Origin: Simiduia agarivorans SA1 = DSM 21679 | GTDB taxonomy: Bacteria > Pseudomonadota > Gammaproteobacteria > Pseudomonadales > Cellvibrionaceae | NCBI RefSeq assembly: GCF_000305785.2 | Contig: NC_018868.3 | Coordinates: forward strand, 3,518,270 to 3,582,269 | Direction of reading: 5' to 3' | Length of the DNA: 64,000 nt | Shown here: positions 15,859 to 24,208 of the stretch, piece after piece | Layout: every line of letters starts with the position of its first letter | Numbering within the stretch: the first letter of the stretch is position 1 | The notes under the pieces: model-generated | Seen by the model: the letters and a program-made list of their open reading frames with translations, nothing else | What the model was told of the DNA's origin: nothing | Databases searched by the model: none | Made by a program: the position numbers and the translations under genes

Positions 15859-18093
15859 TCAGAAGTTGTAGGTAAGGTCCAACCCATAGGTGCGGCCCTT
15901 GTTGAGCGGTGCAAAACTGCCGCCCAGGGGAACCGGTCCCAGGGTTGCGGGCAGCTGGGTATCGCCGCCGTGATTCACACTGTTGAGCAGGTTGTTGCCG
16001 TACAGACCGATGGTCCAGTGGCCGTCGTTACTGTGAAAATCAATGCCAGCGCCGAGATTTTCCTGCTTGTTGATGCTGCCCAGATTGTTATCGGTGTAAG
16101 CGGATTTATCGCGGAACGCAAAGCTCACGCGCGATGCCATGTAGCCCCAGTCGCCAAGACTCAGGTCGTGGTTGAGACCGATGCTGTAGGTGAGTTTTGC
16201 GGCGCGTGGCAGGTCGAGCGCCAGATCGGCATCATCGATCATGCCGTCGCCATTCAGGTCATAAAACACTTTGTCGTATCCGGCATCGGTAATGCCCACC
16301 GACGCAGATAGTACCAGGCTGTCTGACAGGGCGTAGGTGCCATCCAGTTCAGCGCCTGCGATGGTCGCGTCGGCGGTATTGCGGATGACCTGCACCACAC
16401 CGGCGAACGGATCGCTCAGATTCACTTCCCGTTGCATATCGGTGATGCGGTTATAGAAAAAGGCACCGTTCAGCCGCAACTTGCTGGCCACATCGGTTTT
16501 GAAGCCGATTTCGAAACTGTCTACGGTCTCTTCGTCAAACGGACCGGGAGCTTCGGTGATGGACGTGTTGCGCAGGTTGTAGCCGCCAGAGCGGAAGCCG
16601 CGGGTCAGGCTGGTGTACAACATGGTTTGTTCAGACATGTCGTAGGTCAGGCCCAACTTGGGCGAGAAGCTGTTCCAGCTTTCGTCGTCAACGAAGTCGA
16701 GCGTGCAGGTGTTGTCCAATACCTGGCAGGGGCTGTTGACGTTCAGAATCAGCGAGGCGATTTCCGCTTCCTTGTTTTCCTGAGTAAAGCGGCCACCCAG
16801 TGTCAGCGTCCATTGGTCATTCAGCGCGTAATCTGCTGAGGCAAACACCGCGGCGGTATCCACCTTGTAGTTGCCACCGCCATCCAGCGTTTGTGCGCCG
16901 CCAAGATAGAAACGGCGTTCGTGGTAATTGAGGGTGTTGGTGAAATAATACAGTCCGGTGGTCAAGCCCAGATTGCCGGTAAGCTGTGCGTTGTAGCGTA
17001 ATTCATTGCTGAATTGTTCGGCGTCGAGCCATGCGTCGGAATGGAACAGAAACTGAGGCGATGCATCGATGTCTCCGCGCGATGGCGCTGACGACTGACG
17101 CCAGGCGGTGATGTTCGTCAAGCGACCGGATCCCACATCCCAATTCATTTCAAGGCTCGCGAGATTGGCGTCAATATTGTAAAAGCCTTGTTCGTTAACG
17201 GAAAAATCGTGTGAGTCGCGGTCAAAGTTGCCCCAGAAACCGTCCACACCGCTGCCATTGGTATGACTCTGCGCCGCGGGACCGTCGGTGTCCTGCTGAA
17301 CGTTTTCATAACGAAAGGTGGCATCGAAGTCGTTGCTGGGCTCCCAGCTCAGCACGGTGCGCACCAGTTTGGTTTCCGAGGCACCGAAAGCTTTGTCATT
17401 GAAACTGTTTTTAAACCAGCCCTGATCCTTGTTGTAGTAGAGCGCCACTTTGCCTGCCAGCGTATCGGACAGGCCGCCACTCACGGTTGCCATCAGGTAG
17501 CTGTTGGGTTTTTCGCCGCCGCCTTCAATGGCGGTGCGGATTTTGGCTTCGGTTTCCTGGCTGGGTTTTTTGGTGTTGATCAGAACTGCACCGCCGGTGA
17601 CGTTGCGGCCAAACAGGATGCCTTGCGGGCCGCGCAATACTTCAATGCTGGCGAGATCAAAGGTGTCGAGAATGATGCCGTTGTTCACACCCATATAAAC
17701 GCCATCGACAAAAATACCCACAGTGGGATCAATGGATGGAATCGAAGAATTGATGCCTAAACCGCGGATGGAAAAGTTGGCGGTACCGCGGGTGGTGCCG
17801 GCGTCGTCCATGGCCACGTTGGGCAGGCCTACCGACAGGCTGGTGAGGTTTCTGACTTTCAGGGCTTGCAACTGTTGCTCGCCGATTGCTGCTACAGACA
17901 GCGGTGCATCTTGTGCGCTCTCGGCTTTTTTACGGGCGGTCACCACAACTTCTTCCAGCAGTGCGCTGGCGCCGGCATTTTGTTGTGCCATGGCAGGTAG
18001 CGAGTGCGACGCAGTTATTGCAAGGGCCAGTGCCAGCTTACCTGGCAGCAGGTGATGACCGGCTTGGGATCTGGCGTGGTTTTTTTCTCTCAT
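15859..18093 (-). CDS. TonB-dependent receptor of the HMG-CoA reductase cluster
   Basis: A 744-residue outer-membrane receptor. A signal peptide (to about residue 36, ending LPAMA) precedes a TonB box-like EEVVVTARKK, the plug domain (DAPLSVAAIGEQQL to about 190, with VFVDGVYMGVN and LRGPQGILFGRNVTGGAV) and a 22-strand-type barrel ending LDLTYNF. The plug resembles the large group of receptors in sphingomonad- and gammaproteobacterial degradation gene clusters rather than siderophore receptors, and no heme FRAP/NPNL boxes are seen. It is divergent from the AraC regulator. A CACTTGTCCG motif at 18222-18231 lies upstream and recurs before the HMG-CoA reductase gene. The substrate is unknown but is likely the carbon source of this cluster. 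Confidence 0.88.
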   Translation of the reverse strand: MREKNHARSQAGHHLLPGKLALALAITASHSLPAMAQQNAGASALLEEVVVTARKKAESAQDAPLSVAAIGEQQLQALKVRNLTSLSVGLPNVAMDDAGTTRGTANFSIRGLGINSSIPSIDPTVGIFVDGVYMGVNNGIILDTFDLASIEVLRGPQGILFGRNVTGGAVLINTKKPSQETEAKIRTAIEGGGEKPNSYLMATVSGGLSDTLAGKVALYYNKDQGWFKNSFNDKAFGASETKLVRTVLSWEPSNDFDATFRYENVQQDTDGPAAQSHTNGSGVDGFWGNFDRDSHDFSVNEQGFYNIDANLASLEMNWDVGSGRLTNITAWRQSSAPSRGDIDASPQFLFHSDAWLDAEQFSNELRYNAQLTGNLGLTTGLYYFTNTLNYHERRFYLGGAQTLDGGGNYKVDTAAVFASADYALNDQWTLTLGGRFTQENKEAEIASLILNVNSPCQVLDNTCTLDFVDDESWNSFSPKLGLTYDMSEQTMLYTSLTRGFRSGGYNLRNTSITEAPGPFDEETVDSFEIGFKTDVASKLRLNGAFFYNRITDMQREVNLSDPFAGVVQVIRNTADATIAGAELDGTYALSDSLVLSASVGITDAGYDKVFYDLNGDGMIDDADLALDLPRAAKLTYSIGLNHDLSLGDWGYMASRVSFAFRDKSAYTDNNLGSINKQENLGAGIDFHSNDGHWTIGLYGNNLLNSVNHGGDTQLPATLGPVPLGGSFAPLNKGRTYGLDLTYNF

Positions 18094-18221
18094 TATTATG
18101 CTCTCCGTGGGCAGAATTTCTTAGCGTTGTAACGCCCCGCCTGTGACATACAGGCCACTTGATAGTAGGCGTGCCGGGCCTCTGCCGGTTATTCCCTGGC
18201 GGCCATTTCGTTTAGCATTTT

Positions 18222-18231
18222 CGGACAAGTG
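18222..18231 (-). promoter_or_regulatory. Shared upstream motif, copy 1 (candidate AraC-type operator)
   Basis: The minus strand reads CACTTGTCCG, 128 bp before the TonB receptor start, preceded by TCAAC two bases earlier. The same decamer, also preceded by TCAAC, recurs at 19389-19398 upstream of the HMG-CoA reductase gene in the same orientation relative to its gene. It lies in the 250-bp divergent region in front of the AraC gene. Confidence 0.45.
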
Positions 18232-18313
18232 GTGTTGAGAATGAGTAAAATGCCTGTGGTAGACTCGGATCAGAAGAGCAAATAAAAAACGCTATCAACT
18301 CCGTGAATTTGAC

Positions 18314-18332
18314 TTATCACTGAGATTGATAA
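18314..18332. promoter_or_regulatory. Small palindrome upstream of the AraC-family gene
   Basis: TTATCA (18314-18319) and TGATAA (18327-18332) form a perfect inverted repeat with a 7-base spacer, 11 bp upstream of the ATG at 18344. This could be an autoregulatory site or an RNA hairpin near the ribosome site. There is no independent support. Confidence 0.3.
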
Positions 18333-18343
18333 CCGGGATTATA

Positions 18344-19366
18344 ATGATGATGAAAGGTCCGGATGTTATTGGCTGCTGGCTGACGTTGTTTGTCAGCGCC
18401 TTGGAGCAATACGGTATCGATGGCCGTGAATTTTTGCAGCAGCAAGGCGTGGATTACGATCTTGCCTCAGACCCTAATTACCGTCTGCCGGTGGTGATTA
18501 TGGCGCAACTATGGCACGCGGCGGTGGCGCGCACGGGCGATAAGACCTTTGGCCTTAAGGCCGGTGTGTTAGTGACGCCCAATACCTTCAGTGCATTAGG
18601 CGTGGCACTGTGGAGCTGTTGTACCATTCGCGATCATTTCAATTGTCTGGTGCGCTACATGCATGTATTCACCAATGCGGTGGATATTTCCCTGGAAGAA
18701 ACCGACGAGCACATCATTACCACCAGCCGCTTACGCCTGGAGGGTGGCCGGAGCCCGGCCTCCGATTACGCGCAAGATGCGGTCTACGCGGCAATGATTA
18801 CGCTGTGCCGATCGCATTACCGGCAGGACTTTTCCATGGTCAAACTGGAACTGACCCGCGCGACTCCGGAAGACCCTGCGGCCTATGAAGCCTTGTTCGG
18901 TTGTCCGGTCAGTTTTGGTAACGCATTGAGTCGCGCCTGGTATAACCGCGCCGATGTGGAAGTGCCGATTCCGGGTTGCAATCGCGAGATTGCACGGGCA
19001 ACGGAGAAGCTGGTTCAGGATTACCTTGCGCGCATCGAGGCCCAGAGCGAGGATCTGCTACATCAGGTGCAAAGTGCCATTACCAAACTGATGCCGCAAG
19101 GTGAGGCCAGTCTCGAGCGGGTGGCGGATAAGATGCACATGAGTCCGCGCACCTTGCACCGCAAGCTGGAGTCATTGGGCACCAACTTCCGTACGGAAGT
19201 GGATGGTGTCCGGCACCGGGTGGCGCTGGATTATATGGCCAGTTCGGATTTATCACTGGGGGATATCGGCTTCTTGTTGGGCTTCTCCAGTTCCAGTAAT
19301 TTCACCCGGGCGTTCCGGCGTTGGACCGGCGTCACGCCACAGCAATACCGCAGCCGGACCGACTGA
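18344..19366 (+). CDS. AraC-family transcriptional regulator (arabinose-binding-like N-domain)
   Basis: A 340-residue regulator starting at the first of three consecutive ATG codons (18344, 18347, 18350). A TTG at 18326 would add six residues. The N-terminal two thirds match the PF12625-type ligand domain of OruR/ArgR-like AraC proteins (LEQYGIDGREFLQQQGVD). The C-terminal 100 residues form two helix-turn-helix units: SLERVADKMHMSPRTLHRKLESLG and LSLGDIGFLLGFSSSSNFTRAFRRWTGVTPQQYR. It is divergent from the TonB receptor and followed 100 bp later by the HMG-CoA reductase operon, so it is the obvious local regulator. The inducer is probably the pathway substrate or a CoA intermediate. Confidence 0.9.
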   Translation: MMMKGPDVIGCWLTLFVSALEQYGIDGREFLQQQGVDYDLASDPNYRLPVVIMAQLWHAAVARTGDKTFGLKAGVLVTPNTFSALGVALWSCCTIRDHFNCLVRYMHVFTNAVDISLEETDEHIITTSRLRLEGGRSPASDYAQDAVYAAMITLCRSHYRQDFSMVKLELTRATPEDPAAYEALFGCPVSFGNALSRAWYNRADVEVPIPGCNREIARATEKLVQDYLARIEAQSEDLLHQVQSAITKLMPQGEASLERVADKMHMSPRTLHRKLESLGTNFRTEVDGVRHRVALDYMASSDLSLGDIGFLLGFSSSSNFTRAFRRWTGVTPQQYRSRTD

Positions 19367-19388
19367 ATTCTGTCAGAAAAAGTCAACG

Positions 19389-19421
19389 CACTTGTCCGGT
19401 TAGGAATAACAACGCTATAGC
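19389..19421 (+). promoter_or_regulatory. Predicted promoter of the HMG-CoA reductase operon with motif copy 2
   Basis: CACTTGTCCG (19389-19398) overlaps a possible -35 TTGTCC (19392-19397). A TATAGC -10-like hexamer at 19416-19421 follows after an 18-base spacer. The decamer is identical to the one before the divergent TonB receptor. A regulator bound over the -35 is typical of AraC-type activation. The ATG is 45 bp downstream, with a GAGG ribosome site. Confidence 0.45.
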
Positions 19422-19466
19422 GCACAGGGATAGTCTTACCTTGAAAAATAACAACGAGGTAATTCT

Positions 19467-20639
19467 ATGTCCCGTGCACCAGCCATTCCCCGATCCAAAA
19501 CCGATGACTACACCAGCGACCAGGCGCGTGAGCGGCGTGAATTCCTGCGCGTTCAGACCGGGGCTGAGCTCAGTAGCGCGGGCAGTTTTTCGGTGGACCC
19601 CCAACAATTGCGCGGCAATATTGAAAATTTTATCGGCACCTTGCAGATGCCGTTGGGTGTGGCCGGGCCGCTGAAAATTAACGGCGAAGCCGCGCAAGGC
19701 GATTTTTACTTGCCCTTGGCGACCACCGAAGGCACGTTGGTGGCCAGCTATAGCCGGGGTATGCGGGTGATCTCCGAATCCGGTGGCTGTACCACGGCAG
19801 TGGCGCGCCACGCCATGCAAAGGGCGCCGGTGTTTATGCTTGATTCGGTGTTAACTGCAAAACGTTTCGGCCAGTGGCTCGAGCAGAATATGACGTCGAT
19901 CAAAGCCGCCGCGGAAGCGACTACGCGCAGTGGGCAGCTGATCGACGTCGAGCAGTATCTGGTCGCCAATATGGTGTACACCCGCTTTAACTACACCACA
20001 GGCGATGCAGCGGGTCAGAACATGACCGGCAAAGCCACGTTCGCCGCCTGCGAGTGGATCAAAGCCAACTGTCCTTTTGCGCCCAATTACATTCTCTCCG
20101 GTGGAATCGACACCGATAAAAAACATTCCGCCATGAATATGATCCGCACCCGCGGTAAACGGGTGATTGCGGAAGTGACCATCAAAAACGAGGTAGCCAA
20201 GCGCTTGTTGGGTGTGGACACGCAAACGCTGTTCCGCGCGCGCCAGATTGCCAATGCCGGCAGCATCCAGGCGGGCAGTGCCTATAACGGACCGCACAGT
20301 GCCAACGGCATTGCTGCGCTGTTTATCGCCACCGGCCAGGATGAAGCCAACGTGGCGGAATCCCATGCCGGCATTGCCTACACCCAGCTACTGGACAACG
20401 GCGACTACTACTGGTCGGTGACTTTGCCCGCCGTTATCTGCGGCACGTTTGGTGGCGGTACGGGCTTGCCGGGGCAGCGCCAGAGCCTGGAAATGCTGGG
20501 CTGCTATGGCGCAGGCAAGTCGGACAAGTTTGCCGAAATTGTCGCGGCAGTGGTGCTGGCGGGGGATATTTCGCTCGGCAGTGCTGTGCTCGCGGGCGAT
20601 TGGGTCAGCAGTCACGAGCAATACGGTCGCAACCGATAA
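19467..20639 (+). CDS. Hydroxymethylglutaryl-CoA reductase, class I-like
   Basis: A 390-residue HMG-CoA reductase catalytic domain without membrane anchor. It interconverts HMG-CoA and mevalonate. All four catalytic residues are visible: Glu88 (LATTEGTLVAS), Lys218 (GIDTDKKHSAMN), Asp292 (ATGQDEANVAES) and His383 (SSHEQYGRNR). The DAAGQNMTGKA segment (180-190) corresponds to the cofactor loop of class I enzymes (DAMGMNM in eukaryotes). This and the DKK motif favour class I over the class II enzymes known for mevalonate catabolism in Pseudomonas. It heads an operon with an MFS transporter (19 bp gap) and an acyl-CoA ligase. No mevalonate kinase is in the window, so the direction in vivo is uncertain. 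Confidence 0.9.
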   Translation: MSRAPAIPRSKTDDYTSDQARERREFLRVQTGAELSSAGSFSVDPQQLRGNIENFIGTLQMPLGVAGPLKINGEAAQGDFYLPLATTEGTLVASYSRGMRVISESGGCTTAVARHAMQRAPVFMLDSVLTAKRFGQWLEQNMTSIKAAAEATTRSGQLIDVEQYLVANMVYTRFNYTTGDAAGQNMTGKATFAACEWIKANCPFAPNYILSGGIDTDKKHSAMNMIRTRGKRVIAEVTIKNEVAKRLLGVDTQTLFRARQIANAGSIQAGSAYNGPHSANGIAALFIATGQDEANVAESHAGIAYTQLLDNGDYYWSVTLPAVICGTFGGGTGLPGQRQSLEMLGCYGAGKSDKFAEIVAAVVLAGDISLGSAVLAGDWVSSHEQYGRNR

Positions 20640-20658
20640 AAAATAATACTGACAAGAG

Positions 20659-21963
20659 ATGAACATGAACAGCGCACAACCCCCTGTCCAGATGGATGTT
20701 CCAACCGCGACTTCCAGCGGGCGGCGTTACTACATATTGGCACTGTTGACCTTTGCCTATGTATTTAATTTTGTTGATCGCCAGATCATCGCCATATTGC
20801 AGGACCCGATCAAAGCCGAGTTCAGCCTGAGTGATACCCAGCTGGGCTTGCTGAATGGCTTTGCGTTCGCGCTGTTTTATGTAGGCTTTGGTTTACCGCT
20901 GGCGCGTTGGGCCGATGCCGGTAACCGTCGCAACTTGCTGGCCTGGGCCGTTGCGCTCTGGAGCCTGATGACCGCGCTATGTGGTCTCGCGCAGAACTAT
21001 GTGCAGTTGCTGCTGGCGCGTATGGGTGTGGGTGTGGGTGAGGCGGGTTGCAGCCCCGCCGCGCACTCGATGATTTCCGATTTATTTCCTGTCGAACAAC
21101 GCGCCACTGCGCTGGGGGTTTATTCGGTGGGCGTGAACGTGGGTATCCTGGCGGGCTTTATTGCCGGTGGCTGGTTGAACGAAGTGTATGGTTGGCGGGT
21201 GGCGTTGATGGCGGTGGGCTTGCCAGGATTGTTGCTGGCGCTCTGGATTCGCATCAGCGTGCCGGAACCGGAACGTCTGGGCGCGGTGACCGAATCATTG
21301 GTGTCTTTCAAACAGGTACTGGTGCATTTGTGGTCGCTCAGAAGTGCGCGTTGGTTGGCGCTGGGCTGTGGCCTTACCAGCGTGGCTGGTTACGGCTTGG
21401 CGAATTGGATGCCGTCTTTTCTGATCCGTTCGCACGGTATGGGCACTGCCGAGCTGGGCGTCTGGTTGGCACTGATTGCCGGTGTAGGCGGTGGCCTGGG
21501 CACGTTCCTGGGTGGTTTGCTGGCCGACCGACTGGGGCAACGCGACGCCCGCTGGCCCTTGTGGTTGCCGGCCGGCGTCTTGTGTACTGCGTTGCCGTTT
21601 CTGGTGCTCACGTTTCTGCTGCCATCCAAACTGCCCGCCTTGTTAATTTATATCTTTCCCGCCTCGGTGATTTCCTGCTATCTGGCGCCCGCCATTGCTG
21701 TGCTGCATGGGCTCGCGCCCAACCGCATGCGGGCGATGGCCTCGGCCATGTTGTTTCTGGTGATTAACATTATTGGCTTGGGTGTTGGGCCGGTGGCCAT
21801 TGGGCTGTTCAGCGATCTGTTGTCCGCAAGCCTGGGCGCGGAAAGTTTGCGCTATTCCCTGCTGATCATTGTGTGTGCGGGCACTGCTGCAGGGGCCGTA
21901 TGTTTCCTGGTGGCGGCGCGCTACCTGCCTTCGCGTCCGGCAGCGCACGGGGGTGCAGTATGA
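20659..21963 (+). CDS. MFS transporter, spinster/hexuronate-type
   Basis: A 434-residue 12-helix major facilitator. Helix 1 begins YYILALLTFAYVFNFVDRQI and continues with AILQDPIKAEFSLSDTQLGLLNG, the signature of the bacterial spinster-like subfamily found in many degradation clusters. The intracellular loop 2-3 motif is GLPLARWADAGNRR, and GVGEAGCSPAAHSMISDLFP follows in helix 4-5. It probably moves an organic acid or lipid-like substrate or product across the inner membrane. Another in-frame ATG lies two codons in. The stop overlaps the start of the acyl-CoA ligase (ATGA). Confidence 0.87.
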   Translation: MNMNSAQPPVQMDVPTATSSGRRYYILALLTFAYVFNFVDRQIIAILQDPIKAEFSLSDTQLGLLNGFAFALFYVGFGLPLARWADAGNRRNLLAWAVALWSLMTALCGLAQNYVQLLLARMGVGVGEAGCSPAAHSMISDLFPVEQRATALGVYSVGVNVGILAGFIAGGWLNEVYGWRVALMAVGLPGLLLALWIRISVPEPERLGAVTESLVSFKQVLVHLWSLRSARWLALGCGLTSVAGYGLANWMPSFLIRSHGMGTAELGVWLALIAGVGGGLGTFLGGLLADRLGQRDARWPLWLPAGVLCTALPFLVLTFLLPSKLPALLIYIFPASVISCYLAPAIAVLHGLAPNRMRAMASAMLFLVINIIGLGVGPVAIGLFSDLLSASLGAESLRYSLLIIVCAGTAAGAVCFLVAARYLPSRPAAHGGAV

Positions 21964-23582
21964 AGCCGGTGACAGAGTTGGCACCCACTCCGCTGGAAAA
22001 ATTCTATCAGTGGGAACGCAGCGCGCCGGATACTATTTTTCTGCGACAGTCGGCGGCGAATCAATGGATCGAATACACCTGGAGCGACGTGGCGGAAATG
22101 GTCCGTCGTGTTGCCGGCTTTCTGCGCGCTCGCAATTTGCCCGCGGGCAGCCGGATCGGCTTGCTGGCCACCAATTGCGCCGAGTGGCTGGTGGTGGATC
22201 TCGCGATCATGTTGGCGGGCCATGTGAGTGTGCCATTGTATGCCGCACAGGACATCCGATCAGGGCGTTATATTTTTGACCATGCGGGTGTGTCACTGGT
22301 GTTTGTCGGCCACTTTGCGCATGAGCAGAATCCGGATACCCTGTTGGTGGAAGGTATCTATCGCGTGGCCCTGTCCGACTGTGTGGTGCCATGTGATATC
22401 TCTCTTCCGGAAATCTTTGAACACGCCGAGCGATTTGAGGCCTGTCCGCTATACCCGCGCGAGCAATTGTTTACGCTCATTTATACGTCGGGCACGACCG
22501 GTAATCCCAAGGGCGTTATGCACAGTCTGGGCGCCTGTGCCGAAGTGGTGCAACGACGCACGCAATTTCTGCCATCGGCGGACCCAGGCGCACGCGAACG
22601 TTTTATCTCTTACCTGCCGCTGGCGCATGTGGCCGAGCGCGTTGGCATCGCCATCCGCGCGGTCTACGGCAATGCGGAACTTTCCTTCAGCGCCGGACCC
22701 GAACGCTTCGCCGAAGAAATGCGCGAAGTCAGGCCCACTGGTTTCTTTGCCGTGCCTCGTCTGTGGGAAAAATTCCGACAGGGGTTGGAAGCTGCCATGC
22801 CGGGATTGGATCCCCATGCCTTGTCGGACGCACAAAAACTGGCGGTGCGGCAACGGCTGGGACTGGATCAGGCGCGCATCATTACCACCGGTGCCGCGGC
22901 GACAGCGCCGGACATCATGGCCTGGTATGCCGCGCTCGGTATCCGTTTACAGAATGCTTATGGCATGACCGAAAACCTGATCGATGGCTGTATCGATATG
23001 AGTGAGTCGCCAGCGGACCCGGGCTGCGTGGGTAAGCCGTTGCCCGGCGTACAGCTCCGGTTTACCGAGGATGGCGAAGTCTGCTTCAGAAGTGCCGGCC
23101 TGATGCAAGGCTATTACAAAGAGCCGGATAAAACCGCACTGGTGTTGCACGCCGGCTGGTATCACACCGGTGATCGCGGCTATCTGGATGCGGAGGGACG
23201 GTTGGTGTTGACCGGTCGCGTGGGCGACATTTTCAAAACCGCCAAGGGCAAGTTCGTCAATCCGTTGGAACTGGAACATAAACTCACTGCCACCGGTTTA
23301 TTTGAGCAGCTGTGCGTGGTGGGGCAGGGGCTGGCGCAGCCGGTACTGATTGCCCGCCCCTTTAGCGCCAATTGCGACATCCGGATCAGTACCGTCATCG
23401 AACAGATCAATACTGAGCTGGCGCCACACGAACGTATTGGCCAGATACTGTTGACGGATAGCCTCTGGAGTGCTGACAACGGCCTGCTGACACCTACATT
23501 AAAAGTCCGCCGTCAGGCTGTGGCGGATCGGTATCTGCCGGAACTTGAGCCAGATGTGCCATTGTGTTGGTGTAAAAACTAA
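21960..23582 (+). CDS. AMP-dependent acyl-CoA synthetase (long-chain type)
   Basis: Start at ATG 21960 (overlapping the MFS stop), giving 540 residues; upstream extension lies within the transporter gene. It is an ANL-superfamily enzyme that activates a carboxylic acid with ATP and CoA. Motifs are the P-loop-like YTSGTTGNPKGVMHS (about 175-189), LPLAHVAERVG, the A5 motif NAYGMTEN, and A7/A8 GWYHTGDRGYLDAEGRLVLTGRVGDIFKTAKGK. That last part, including the FK-x-AKGKF segment, resembles long-chain acyl-CoA ligases. The C-terminal domain is somewhat short. It probably primes the pathway substrate as a CoA thioester for the acyl-CoA dehydrogenase encoded opposite. Confidence 0.88.
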   Translation: MKPVTELAPTPLEKFYQWERSAPDTIFLRQSAANQWIEYTWSDVAEMVRRVAGFLRARNLPAGSRIGLLATNCAEWLVVDLAIMLAGHVSVPLYAAQDIRSGRYIFDHAGVSLVFVGHFAHEQNPDTLLVEGIYRVALSDCVVPCDISLPEIFEHAERFEACPLYPREQLFTLIYTSGTTGNPKGVMHSLGACAEVVQRRTQFLPSADPGARERFISYLPLAHVAERVGIAIRAVYGNAELSFSAGPERFAEEMREVRPTGFFAVPRLWEKFRQGLEAAMPGLDPHALSDAQKLAVRQRLGLDQARIITTGAAATAPDIMAWYAALGIRLQNAYGMTENLIDGCIDMSESPADPGCVGKPLPGVQLRFTEDGEVCFRSAGLMQGYYKEPDKTALVLHAGWYHTGDRGYLDAEGRLVLTGRVGDIFKTAKGKFVNPLELEHKLTATGLFEQLCVVGQGLAQPVLIARPFSANCDIRISTVIEQINTELAPHERIGQILLTDSLWSADNGLLTPTLKVRRQAVADRYLPELEPDVPLCWCKN

Positions 23583-23769
23583 GATCGCAGATAACGGGTT
23601 CAGGCTGGTTAAAGTGTCCCAGCTCAAAGCGACGTTGTTACCATCCCGGCCAACGTCGCGCACAATTCGTCGCAACCCTGATGCCACGCATCAACAAAAT
23701 AACGTAGGGTGGATTAAGCGCCAGCGCAATCCACCAATAAATCGAACGCAGAGCGCAAACTCAAATTTT
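23583..23769. other. Convergent intergenic region with a REP-like hairpin
   Basis: This is the 187-bp gap between the convergent acyl-CoA ligase and thioesterase genes. It holds a 33-bp hairpin repeat (separate entry) and no credible gene. The hairpin may help terminate both transcripts, although no T-run follows it. Confidence 0.5.
23703..23735. repeat. Dispersed hairpin repeat (REP-like), copy 1
   Basis: A 33-bp element beginning CGTAGGGTGG, with outer stem GGTGGATT/AATCCACC and an inner GCGC-CA-GCGC core. It is matched at 41201-41233 over the full 33 bp except for two positions that change together to keep the stem paired (ATT/AAT swapped). Similar GTAGGGTGGAT...ATCCACC elements are scattered in many gammaproteobacterial genomes. 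Confidence 0.8.
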
Positions 23770-24201
23770 CTACGATCCAGAGACCAACCCGCTCAACGCC
23801 ACCCTCAACCCGTCCGGAATAGCCCTCGGCCGCTGATCTTGCCTGTCGACAAACACATGCACAAATTCGCCCAGTGCGCATAGGCTGTCTTCCCCTTGCC
23901 TGAATACCCCCAATTGGTAGGTCACCGAACTGTTGCCGAGCTTGATCACCGACAGACCCAATTCCAATAGATCGGGAAAGCATACCGGCTGGTAATAGCT
24001 GCAATGGGAATCCACCACAAAGGCGATGGTGTCACCGGCGTGAATGTCGAGCCCGGCATCAATCAGAAAGCGGTTCACCGCGGTATCGAAATAGGCGTAG
24101 TAGGTCACGTTGTTGACGTGGCCATAAATGTCGTTATCGGCCCAACGGGTGTCGATCGCCTGAAATCGGGGAAAATGTTTGCGACTGAATGTCTGGTGCA
24201 T
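23770..24201 (-). CDS. Acyl-CoA thioesterase (4HBT hotdog family)
   Basis: Start at ATG 24201-24199 (MHQTFSRKHF), giving 143 residues; the frame continues upstream into the alcohol dehydrogenase gene without meaning. It is a YbgC/4-hydroxybenzoyl-CoA thioesterase-like hotdog protein. DTRWADNDIYGHVNNVTYYAYFDTA holds the catalytic-position Asp and the HVNN motif, followed by GDTIAFVVDSHCSYYQP. It would release a free acid from a CoA ester. It is the last gene of the leftward operon acyl-CoA dehydrogenase / alcohol dehydrogenase / thioesterase, 7 bp after the preceding stop. Confidence 0.87.
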   Translation of the reverse strand: MHQTFSRKHFPRFQAIDTRWADNDIYGHVNNVTYYAYFDTAVNRFLIDAGLDIHAGDTIAFVVDSHCSYYQPVCFPDLLELGLSVIKLGNSSVTYQLGVFRQGEDSLCALGEFVHVFVDRQDQRPRAIPDGLRVALSGLVSGS

Positions 24202-24208
24202 AAGCGTA

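Noticed and set aside
15859..18093. Siderophore or heme receptor
   Set aside because: It has no FRAP/NPNL boxes, no Fur-like site upstream and lies in a CoA-metabolism cluster next to its own AraC regulator.
23583..23883. Small gene in the convergent gap after the acyl-CoA ligase
   Set aside because: The frame has no ribosome site, runs through the hairpin repeat and overlaps the thioesterase gene on the other strand.
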